From an uncultured bacterium (GTDB lineage: Bacteria > Desulfobacterota > Desulfovibrionia > Desulfovibrionales > Desulfovibrionaceae), in the NCBI GenBank assembly GCA_905215675.1, contig CAJMRA010000029.1, positions 1-12,813 on the forward strand: 12,813 nucleotides of DNA. The letters run 5' to 3'. The notes under the pieces were generated by a model, which was not told the DNA's origin, searched no databases, and worked only from the letters and a program-made list of their open reading frames with translations. Made by a program: the position numbers and the translations under genes. Positions 6,307 through 12,813 of the stretch are shown here, piece after piece (positions within the stretch are counted from its first letter, which is position 1; each line of letters begins with the position of its first letter).

Positions 6307-7200
6307 ATGACGCTCGAAATGTTCTTTCAGCACTGTTTCAACGCCCTGACGCTGGGGTCGCTCTATGCCCTCATCGCCATAGGCTATACTATGGTGTACG
6401 GCATCCTGCGCCTGATCAACTTCGCCCACGGCGACATCCTCATGCTGGGTGCGTACTTTGTCTTTTTCGGCACGTTTGCCTACGGCTGGCCCTGGGGCGT
6501 GGCCGCCGTCATCGCCATTGCCGGCGCCAGCGTGGTGGGCGTGGCCGTGGAACGCATCGCCTACCGTCCCCTGCGGGAGGCGCCGCGCATCTCGGCCCTG
6601 ATCAGCGCCATCGCCGTTTCCTTTTTTATTGAAAGCCTTGCCGTCGTACTCTTCACCGGCCAGCCCAAGCCCGTGGTGCAACCGGAATGGCTGCTGTCCG
6701 AATGGACGCTGGGCAACGTGCGCATTCTCAAGCTCACGGCCTTTGTGCCGCTCATAACCGCCGCGCTGGTGGCCGTGCTGCTCTACGTGCTTTACAGGAC
6801 CAAGCCCGGTCTGGCCATGCGCGCCATTTCCAAGGATATCGAGACCACCCGTCTGCTCGGCGTGAAAGTGGACAACATCATCGCCTTTACCTTCTGCATC
6901 GGTTCGGCGCTGGCCGCGGCCTCCGGCATCATGTGGGCCCTGCGCTACCCGCAGGTGCATCCCTACATGGGCATCATGCCCGGCCTCAAGGCCTTTATCG
7001 CGGCCGTCTTCGGCGGCATCGGCTCCGTGCAGGGGGCCGTCATCGGCGGTCTGGTGCTGGGCTTTGTGGAGATCATGACGGTGGCCTTCCTGCCGGAGCT
7101 TTCCGGCTACCGGGATGCCTTCGCCTTCATTCTGCTGGTGCTCATTCTGGTATTCAAGCCCACGGGACTGCTGGGCGAACGCCTGGAGGAGAAAATCTGA
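6307..7200 (+). CDS. livH: Branched-chain amino acid ABC transporter permease LivH
   Basis: This 297-residue integral membrane protein, one half of the importer's pore, has about eight hydrophobic segments. The hallmark GYTMVYGILRLINFAHGD (about 26-43) and the cytoplasmic coupling stretch MRAISKDIETTRLLGVK (about 171-187) identify LivH. The latter would touch the ATPase subunits. The ribosome site before ATG 6307 is weak (GGTGG), which agrees with lower output than livJ. The stop TGA shares its last A with the livM ATG. Confidence 0.95.
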   Translation: MTLEMFFQHCFNALTLGSLYALIAIGYTMVYGILRLINFAHGDILMLGAYFVFFGTFAYGWPWGVAAVIAIAGASVVGVAVERIAYRPLREAPRISALISAIAVSFFIESLAVVLFTGQPKPVVQPEWLLSEWTLGNVRILKLTAFVPLITAALVAVLLYVLYRTKPGLAMRAISKDIETTRLLGVKVDNIIAFTFCIGSALAAASGIMWALRYPQVHPYMGIMPGLKAFIAAVFGGIGSVQGAVIGGLVLGFVEIMTVAFLPELSGYRDAFAFILLVLILVFKPTGLLGERLEEKI

Positions 7201-8249
7201 TGCGATTCAATACCTCCACCATTCTCAGCATTCTTGTCATGCTGCTGGGCGGCCTGCTTATCTGGCATGCCGACGCCTTTCTGGGCGACTATCAGATTTA
7301 TATCGTCAAGCTGATTTTCATCAATGCCATTCTGGCCCTGTCGCTGAATCTCATCTACGGGTTTACGGGCATGTTTTCGCTGGGACATGCGGGATTCATC
7401 GCCATAGGCGCCTATGTGGCCGCCCTGTGCATCCTGCCGCCGGAACAGAAGGAAATGATGTGGATTCTCGAACCCATCATGCCCCCCTTCGATCAGCTGT
7501 TCACCCCCTTCTGGGTTGCCGTGCTGGCGGGCGGCGTCGTCGCCGCCGTGGTGGCCCTGTTCATCGCCCTGCCGGTGCTGCGTCTGGGCGACGACTATCT
7601 GGGCATTGCCACGCTGGGCTTTGCGGAAATCATCCGCGTGCTGCTGACCAACATGACGTCCATCACCAACGGCGCGCTGGGCATCAAGGGCATCCCCGAA
7701 CATGCCACGCCCGTTACCTGCTATGTCTGGATGCTGATAACGCTGATCGTGCTGGCGCGGCTGCTGTTCGGCAACTTCGGCAATGTGATGCGCTGCATCC
7801 GCGACAATGAAATCGCCGCCGACGTCATGGGCATCAACGTCTTCCGCTACAAGGTTCTCTCCTTCTGTCTGGGGGCCTTCTTTGCCGGCGTGGGCGGCGC
7901 GCTGCTGGGCAGCCACCTGTCCACCATCGACCCCAAGATGTTCAATTTCCTGCTGACGTTCAACGTGCTGATGTTTGTCGTGGCGGGCGGGCTCGGTTCG
8001 CTGACGGGCAGCCTGCTCGGCGCGGGCATCATCACCGTGCTGCTGGAATGGCTGCGCATTCTGGAAGAACCCATGAGCATCGGCAGTCTGGAAATTCCCG
8101 GTATCCCCGGCATGCGCATGGTGGTCTTTTCCCTGGCGCTGCTGGGCATCATCCTTTTCCGGCGCGAGGGCATCATGGGCACGCGTGAACTGACCTGGGG
8201 CAAGCTCGCCGCGTGCTTCCGCAGGCATCCCGAAGGAGGCAAGGCATGA
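7200..8249 (+). CDS. livM: Branched-chain amino acid ABC transporter permease LivM
   Basis: This 349-residue second permease subunit has the family core INAILALSLNLIYGFTGMFS (41-60), then LGHAGF, LPVLRLGDDYLGIATLGFAE (about 124-143) and NGALGIKGIP (157-166). The start ATG 7200 overlaps the livH stop by one base (TGATG) and has GGAGG at 7185-7189. The longer open frame upstream is only the shadow of livH. It pairs with LivH in the membrane and is translationally coupled to livG through ATGA. Confidence 0.95.
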   Translation: MRFNTSTILSILVMLLGGLLIWHADAFLGDYQIYIVKLIFINAILALSLNLIYGFTGMFSLGHAGFIAIGAYVAALCILPPEQKEMMWILEPIMPPFDQLFTPFWVAVLAGGVVAAVVALFIALPVLRLGDDYLGIATLGFAEIIRVLLTNMTSITNGALGIKGIPEHATPVTCYVWMLITLIVLARLLFGNFGNVMRCIRDNEIAADVMGINVFRYKVLSFCLGAFFAGVGGALLGSHLSTIDPKMFNFLLTFNVLMFVVAGGLGSLTGSLLGAGIITVLLEWLRILEEPMSIGSLEIPGIPGMRMVVFSLALLGIILFRREGIMGTRELTWGKLAACFRRHPEGGKA

Positions 8250-9046
8250 GCGACAGCGTCATGGAGCCCAAGGACATCCTGCTTTCCGCCTCGGACGTCA
8301 CCATGCGCTTCGGCGGCGTGACGGCCGTCAGCGGCCTGTCGCTGGCCGTGCCGCGCGGTGCGGTGACGGGCATCATCGGGCCCAACGGCGCGGGCAAGAC
8401 GACGGCCTTCAATGTGTTGAGCGGCTTCTATACGCCGCAGGAAGGGAGCATCCTTTTCGACGGTCGCGATATCAGGGGGCGCAAGCCGCACGATATCTGC
8501 CGTTTCGGCATGGCGCGAACCTTCCAGAATATCCGGCTGTCGAGTCAGATGTCCGTACTGGAAAACATCATGGTCGGCTGTCATGTGCGGCGGCGGCAGC
8601 CGTGGTGGACGGCCCCGCTGGGGTTGCCGTCGTACTACAGGGAAGAACGCGCCATTGCCGAAAAGGCCCGTGCGCTGGCGGCGCGTCTGGGGCTGGACGA
8701 CGTGTGCGACGAGCAGGCCGGGGGCCTGCCCTACGGCGCGCAGCGCCGTCTGGAGATAGCGCGCGCCCTGGCCACGGAGCCGCGTCTTCTGCTGCTCGAC
8801 GAACCGGCGGCAGGCATGAATCCGCAGGAAAGCCTGGAACTCATGCATCTGATCGAGCTTATCCGCAAGGAGTTTTCCCTGACCATCCTGCTGATCGAAC
8901 ACGACATGAAGGTCGTCATGGGCGTCTGCGAATACATCTGGGTCATGGAATACGGCGCGCTCATCGCCGAAGGCACGCCCGATGAAATCCGCAGTAATCC
9001 CGCCGTTATTCGCGCCTACCTCGGGGAGGATATGGCCAATGCTTGA
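8246..9046 (+). CDS. livG: Branched-chain amino acid ABC transporter ATPase LivG
   Basis: This 266-residue cytoplasmic ATP-binding subunit has Walker A GPNGAGKTT (45-53), Q-loop RTFQN (91-95), the degenerate signature LPYGAQRR (161-168) typical of LivG, Walker B LLLLDEP (181-187), and switch histidine H219 in IEHDMKVV. The start ATG 8246 overlaps the livM stop by four bases behind AAGGAGG (8233-8239). It works as a heterodimer with LivF under the LivHM pore. Confidence 0.96.
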   Translation: MSDSVMEPKDILLSASDVTMRFGGVTAVSGLSLAVPRGAVTGIIGPNGAGKTTAFNVLSGFYTPQEGSILFDGRDIRGRKPHDICRFGMARTFQNIRLSSQMSVLENIMVGCHVRRRQPWWTAPLGLPSYYREERAIAEKARALAARLGLDDVCDEQAGGLPYGAQRRLEIARALATEPRLLLLDEPAAGMNPQESLELMHLIELIRKEFSLTILLIEHDMKVVMGVCEYIWVMEYGALIAEGTPDEIRSNPAVIRAYLGEDMANA

Positions 9047-9764
9047 GATCCGTGATCTGTATGTGCGTTACGGCGGCGTGCAGGCCGTGCAGGGCGTCAG
9101 CCTGTCCATCCCGCGAGGCAGTATCGTGACGCTGGTGGGGGCCAACGGCGCCGGTAAAAGCAGCATCATCCGATCCATCGCGGGCCTGAACAAGAATATC
9201 AGCGGCGAGATTCTGCTGACGCGCCGCGAAGGCGAACAGCCGCGGTCGCTGGTGGGGCTCAAGCCCGAGGACATGGTGCGCAACGGCATTTCCCTGTCGC
9301 CGGAGGGGCGGCGCATTCTGCCGCACCTGACCGTGGTTGAAAATCTGCGTCTGGGCGCCTACATCCGCACGGACGAGGACGGTATCGCCGCGGATCTGGA
9401 AAAGGTCTATACCCTTTTCCCCCGTCTGCGGGAACGTTCCTGGCAGAAGGGCGGCACGCTGTCCGGCGGCGAACAGCAGATGCTGGCCGTGGGGCGCGCC
9501 CTGATGGCCGGTCCCGATCTTGTCATGCTGGACGAACCCTCGCTGGGGCTTGCGCCCCTGCTGGTGCGGGAAATCTTTCGCGTCATCCAGCGCATCAATA
9601 CCGAAGAAGGCAAGACGGTGCTGCTTGTGGAGCAGAATGCCAATGCGGCGCTGTCCGTGGCGCATTATGCCTATATTCTGGAAGTGGGCCGCGTGGTGCT
9701 GGAAGGCCCCGGCAAGGACCTGCTGGAAAATCCCAAGGTCAAGGAAGCCTATCTGGGCGGATAG
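9039..9764 (+). CDS. livF: Branched-chain amino acid ABC transporter ATPase LivF
   Basis: This 241-residue second ATPase subunit has Walker A GANGAGKSS (34-42), signature LSGGEQQ (141-147) and Walker B LVMLDEP (161-167). The switch position carries Gln (LLVEQNAN, Q199), which is normal for LivF. The start ATG 9039 lies inside the end of livG (8-base overlap) behind GGGGAGG. A short extra loop, TRREGEQPRS (61-70), follows the first beta hairpin. It is the last gene of the operon; its TAG stop forms the first bases of repeat copy B. Confidence 0.96.
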   Translation: MLEIRDLYVRYGGVQAVQGVSLSIPRGSIVTLVGANGAGKSSIIRSIAGLNKNISGEILLTRREGEQPRSLVGLKPEDMVRNGISLSPEGRRILPHLTVVENLRLGAYIRTDEDGIAADLEKVYTLFPRLRERSWQKGGTLSGGEQQMLAVGRALMAGPDLVMLDEPSLGLAPLLVREIFRVIQRINTEEGKTVLLVEQNANAALSVAHYAYILEVGRVVLEGPGKDLLENPKVKEAYLGG

Positions 9765-9842
9765 AGCCTTTTCACCTTTGAAAAAGGTGAAAAGGCGAGG
9801 CGGCAGCACAATGATTTGAAACGCGCAGCGTTTCAAACTGAA
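9762..9842. repeat. Hairpin repeat, copy B (H1 joined to H4)
   Basis: The copy begins TAGAGCC with the livF stop. H1 is a perfect 14-bp hairpin, GCCTTTTCACCTTT/AAAGGTGAAAAGGC (9766-9796). Against copy E both arms have changed (GCG to GCC, CGC to GGC, plus an extra T:A pair), so pairing is kept. GAGGCGGCAGCACA follows, then H4 TTTGAAACGC/GCGTTTCAAA (9815-9837). Modules H2 and H3 are missing. H1 may also help end the liv transcript, though no T run follows. Confidence 0.8.
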
Positions 9843-9867
9843 CATGCCCGGGCCGCGCCGGGCGGAA

Positions 9868-9898
9868 GCAACAGGCCGGACTCTTTCCGGCCTGTTGC
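9868..9898. terminator. Long perfect hairpin, terminator-like without T run
   Basis: A 12-bp perfect stem pairs GCAACAGGCCGG (9868-9879) with CCGGCCTGTTGC (9887-9898) around a 7-base loop. A smaller stem, GCCCGG/CCGGGC, lies just before (about 9846-9863). Neither has a U tract. It is the most likely end of the liv operon message, possibly Rho-assisted. Confidence 0.5.
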
Positions 9899-9941
9899 CG
9901 TTCCGGCGTTCGGCAGGGCGGCGGGACTGTGCGCCCGCGCA

Positions 9942-9970
9942 TTGATCTTGGAGGTCTCTTTTCCTAGAGT
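9942..9970 (+). promoter_or_regulatory. Candidate promoter of the M16 peptidase gene
   Basis: TTGATC (9942-9947) and TAGAGT (9965-9970) are 17 bases apart, giving a start near 9977 and a leader of about 94 bases. The leader carries a GC-rich hairpin (10028-10057: ATGCC...CCGCCG/CGGCGG-GGCAT with a 4-base bulge) that ends two bases before the ribosome site AAGGAG at 10060. Box, hairpin and AAGGAGTGT parallel the livJ upstream region. Confidence 0.5.
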
Positions 9971-10070
9971 GGAGGCGGAAAACGGGAGCGGAGCGGACAG
10001 CGCCCGGGCACGTTTTCCGATTCTTCAATGCCCGCGCCGCCGCAACCGGCGGGGCATGCAAGGAGTGTTT

Positions 10071-12725
10071 ATGTCGAAATTGTCCATACTGGCGGCGGGC
10101 GTCGTCCTGCTGGCCGGTCTGTTCCTGCCCTGCGGTGGGGGACCCGCCGCGGCGGAAGCGCCGCGCATGATCCCGTCCGTGGAAAGGGGAGACGAGCTTC
10201 TGACGCGTCTTCCCAACGGGCTTTCCGTGTACGTCATCAGGGACAAGCGGTTTCCGCTGGTCTGCACGCGCCTGTACGTGCGCACGGGGTCGGCCAACGA
10301 AGACCCCCGGCAGGCGGGTATCAGCCATATTCTGGAACACATGGTGTTCAAGGGGACGGAGCAGCGCCCCAAGGGACAGGTGGCAAAGGACGTGGAGGCG
10401 CGCGGCGGCTATCTCAACGCGGCCACCAGCTTTGATCAGACCTATTATCTGACGGACATGCCCGCGGCCCAGTGGCGCATGGGCATGGACGTGGTCAAGG
10501 ACATGGCCTTTCATGCCCTTCTTGATCCGCAGGAACTGGAGTCGGAAAAGAAGGTCATCATTTCGGAACTGGAAGGGGACGAGGACACGCCCCGCAACCG
10601 TCTTTTCGAGACCCTGCAAACGGCGACGTTGAAGAATACGCCCTACGGCCGCCCCATTATCGGCTTCAAGGACACGATCAACGCCGTGACCGTGGAGGAT
10701 TTGCGGGCCTATATCGACCGCTGGTATCAGCCGCAGAACATGCTGCTGCTGGTGGCGGGGGACATTGATCCCCGCGAAGTGCTGGCCTACGCCCAGAGTC
10801 TTTTCGGGGACCTGCACAACCGCAGCGATCTGGACAGCCCCGCGCCCGTGGACCTGACGACGGCTCCCGGCGGCCCGAGGGTGGAAGTGGTGCGCGGTCC
10901 GTGGAACAAGGTGTACGTGGGCCTCGGCTTCCCCGCACCCGCCCTTTCCGACGCGCGTTCCGTACAGCTGGACGTGCTGGGCTACCTGCTGGGCGGCGAC
11001 GGCACGTCGTTGTTGCAGAAGAAGTACCGCTACGAAAAGCAGTGGGTGGAAAGCATTTCCGCCGGAAACATGAGTCTTGCGCGGGCCGGGCTTTTCCTCG
11101 TGTCGGCCCAGCTTGACGCGGAAAAGCTGGGCATGTTCGTGGAAGAGCTGGCGCGCGACCTTGCGCGTCTGGATGTGCGCAAGTTCGGGGACGACGCCCT
11201 GACCCGCGCCCGTTTCAATCTGGCCGACTCCATGGATCGGGCCGGAGAAACCCTGAACGGTCTGGCCTCCTGGCGCGGCACGGTGCAGTTCGAGCTGGGG
11301 GGACGCGAGGCGGAACGCAATCTGCGTCTGACGCTCAACAACGTGGATGCGGCGCAGCTGGCGGAGGCCCGCGATCTGTGGCTGCGTCCCGAACGGCTGC
11401 GTATCCGCATTCTGGCTCCTGAAAATGCGGCGCTGCCCGACATCGCCGCGATAGTGGACAAGGTCTGGCCGACGCCGCCCGCAGCGGACGCCGCGACGCA
11501 GGCCGCGGCCCGTGCCGGCGTGGAATATCTGGACCTCGGCGATGGTCGTACGCTGATTCTGCAACCCGATCCGTCCGTGCCGTATGTCTCCATGTCCTTC
11601 ATGATGACCGGCGGCAACGCGCTGCTGTCGCCCGATCGGCAGGGGCTTGCCAATCTGACCGCCGCCGTCCTGCAGGACGGCAGCGGCAACAGGAACGCGC
11701 AGGCCATGGAACGTTTCTTTGCCGAGCGCGCGGCGTCGCTGTCGGCGTCCGCGGGGTTGCAGGCCTTCAATATTTCCCTGACCGGACCTTCCCGTTTCAA
11801 TGCCGATTACTGCGCCGTTTTGCGGGAGCTGCTGGAAAAGCCCCGCTTCGAGGAAAAGGAAGTGCGGCGCGAAGCCCGGCTGATGATGTCGGCGCTGCGC
11901 CAGCGTCAGGACAATCCGGTCGGATATCTGTTCAGCAAGCTGAACGGCTTTCTCTATCCCGGACACGTCTATGGATATGATCCGCTGGGTACGGCGGACA
12001 AGCTGGCCGGATATTCCCGCGCCGATGTGCGGGCCTTCTGGGCGGAGCAGAGCGCGCAGCCCTGGGTCCTGTCCGTGGCCGGAACCTTCGATCGCGACGC
12101 CATGCTGGCCTTTGCGCGGACCCTGCCCAGACCGACCGCTCCCGGCGTGCGGGTGGACGCTCCCCGCTGGGGCAAGGACAAGGAGCTGGATTTGCGCCTT
12201 CCCGGACGCAATCAGGCTTATCTGGTGCTGAATTACAAGGCCGTGCCGCGGGATCATGAGGATGCGCCCGCGCTGATGCTGTTGCAGTCGGTCCTGTCCG
12301 GCCAGAGCGGCCTGCTGTTCAACGACCTGCGCGACGAGCAGGGCCTCGGCTATACGGTGACGGCCCTGTATCGCAGCATGCCGGAAGCCGGTTCCATGCT
12401 CTTCTATATCGGCACGACGCCGGAGAAGGTGGAGCAGGCGCGTCAGGGCTTTGCCCGCGTCATCGCCTCGCTGCGGGACAAGGAAGTTCCGGAGGAACAG
12501 CTTCAGGCGGCGCTCAACCGCATGCAGGGCAGCTATTACCGCGAGCGCCAGAGTCTGGGCTCTCGCGCCGCCGACGCGGCCACGGACGCCGTGCTCGGCA
12601 ATCCCCGGGATTTCCAGAAGGTCCTGCTGGACAAGGCGGCAAAGCTGACGCCCGCCGACGTGCGGGATGTCGCCCGTCGCTACCTTGTGCCCGAAGGGGA
12701 ATATGACGCGCTGCTGCAACCGTAG
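10071..12725 (+). CDS. Exported M16 (insulinase/pitrilysin) family zinc peptidase
   Basis: This 884-residue protein starts at ATG 10071 behind AAGGAG. A signal peptide of about 30 residues (hydrophobic core, then PAAAEA) predicts export, probably to the periplasm. The sequence before C21 (FLPC) does not fit a lipobox. The inverted zinc motif is intact: H86-I-L-E89-H90 in GISHILEHMVFKGT, with E166 in KVIISELEG as the likely third ligand. The C-terminal half carries R754-x6-Y761 (RDEQGLGY), the pair that completes the active site from the second half. The chain therefore holds both M16 halves, as in pitrilysin, and should act alone as a clam-shell that degrades peptides. It is a separate unit from the liv operon (own promoter, hairpin between them). 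Supplying amino acids to LivJ is only an inference. TAG is fused to repeat copy C. Confidence 0.94.
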   Translation: MSKLSILAAGVVLLAGLFLPCGGGPAAAEAPRMIPSVERGDELLTRLPNGLSVYVIRDKRFPLVCTRLYVRTGSANEDPRQAGISHILEHMVFKGTEQRPKGQVAKDVEARGGYLNAATSFDQTYYLTDMPAAQWRMGMDVVKDMAFHALLDPQELESEKKVIISELEGDEDTPRNRLFETLQTATLKNTPYGRPIIGFKDTINAVTVEDLRAYIDRWYQPQNMLLLVAGDIDPREVLAYAQSLFGDLHNRSDLDSPAPVDLTTAPGGPRVEVVRGPWNKVYVGLGFPAPALSDARSVQLDVLGYLLGGDGTSLLQKKYRYEKQWVESISAGNMSLARAGLFLVSAQLDAEKLGMFVEELARDLARLDVRKFGDDALTRARFNLADSMDRAGETLNGLASWRGTVQFELGGREAERNLRLTLNNVDAAQLAEARDLWLRPERLRIRILAPENAALPDIAAIVDKVWPTPPAADAATQAAARAGVEYLDLGDGRTLILQPDPSVPYVSMSFMMTGGNALLSPDRQGLANLTAAVLQDGSGNRNAQAMERFFAERAASLSASAGLQAFNISLTGPSRFNADYCAVLRELLEKPRFEEKEVRREARLMMSALRQRQDNPVGYLFSKLNGFLYPGHVYGYDPLGTADKLAGYSRADVRAFWAEQSAQPWVLSVAGTFDRDAMLAFARTLPRPTAPGVRVDAPRWGKDKELDLRLPGRNQAYLVLNYKAVPRDHEDAPALMLLQSVLSGQSGLLFNDLRDEQGLGYTVTALYRSMPEAGSMLFYIGTTPEKVEQARQGFARVIASLRDKEVPEEQLQAALNRMQGSYYRERQSLGSRAADAATDAVLGNPRDFQKVLLDKAAKLTPADVRDVARRYLVPEGEYDALLQP

Positions 12726-12813
12726 AGCGTTTCACCCTTGAAAAAGGTGAAAACGCGAGGCGGCGGCACAGCGCCGCCCGGCCCGAACTGAGCGGAAAAA
12801 CCGCGTTTTTTCC
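12723..12813. repeat. Hairpin repeat, copy C (right part outside window)
   Basis: It begins TAGAGCG with the stop codon of the M16 gene. H1 (12727-12756) pairs GCGTTTCACC with GGTGAAAACGC, with one bulged A. H2 GGCGGC/GCCGCC and the start of H3 (GCGGAAAAA...TTTTTTCC) follow. The bases 12755-12800 are identical to 2485-2530. H3 is cut by the window edge. Confidence 0.85.

Noticed and set aside
7107..8228. A 373-codon minus-strand open frame opposite livM
   Set aside because: It is a shadow of livM, rich in His, Gln, Asp and Ala, with no start context or domain.
10071..10160. Lipoprotein signal in the M16 peptidase
   Set aside because: The residues before C21 are FLP, which do not fit a lipobox. 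A PAAAEA signal-peptidase I site is a better fit.
9006..12719. A 1237-codon minus-strand open frame
   Set aside because: It lies antisense to livF and the M16 gene, both of which have clear motifs. Its His/Arg/Gln/Gly-rich translation is a typical high-GC shadow frame.
1..12813. CRISPR array
   Set aside because: The repeats are few, dispersed and self-complementary, with no regular spacers and no cas genes.

Overview
The window looks like a chromosomal stretch of a GC-rich anaerobic Gram-negative bacterium. A Desulfovibrionaceae-type deltaproteobacterium is my best guess, from protein style, codon use and gene order; this is inference and was not tested by any search. It carries one tRNA gene, eight protein genes, and unusually elaborate hairpin-rich intergenic DNA.

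Layout: (1) 1-238 holds the end of a hairpin repeat and an A/T-tract promoter region. (2) tRNA-His(GTG) at 239-315 is followed at once by a strong terminator, then a stand-alone YcaO-domain protein (375-2123). (3) 2124-2568 is gene-free but full of structure: a branched cloverleaf-like palindrome, an AT-rich hairpin, a bidirectional terminator and two copies of a hairpin repeat. (4) On the minus strand, 4671-2569 encodes a dCache chemoreceptor (MCP). (5) 4672-5010 is a divergent promoter region: a perfect TTGACA-N17-TATAAT promoter faces right and a weaker one faces left. (6) 5011-9764 is a complete branched-chain amino acid ABC transporter operon, livJ-livH-livM-livG-livF. The last four genes are coupled by 1-8 base overlaps, and a hairpin follows livJ. 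(7) 9765-10070 holds a repeat, a long hairpin and a promoter. (8) 10071-12725 encodes an exported two-half M16 zinc peptidase, followed by another repeat copy that runs off the window.

Functional theme: a predicted amino-acid chemoreceptor is divergent from an amino-acid importer, with an exported protease behind it. Together these suggest peptide and amino-acid foraging. The YcaO protein has no visible precursor peptide, TfuA or cyclodehydratase partner here, so its substrate is unknown.

The most unusual signal is the intergenic repeat family. Its elements start with TAGAGC(G/C) and are built from up to four hairpin modules (H1-H4) in different combinations, with compensatory base changes in one stem. 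At four of the four genes that abut such an end (YcaO, MCP, LivF, M16) the gene's TAG stop codon is the first three bases of this terminus.
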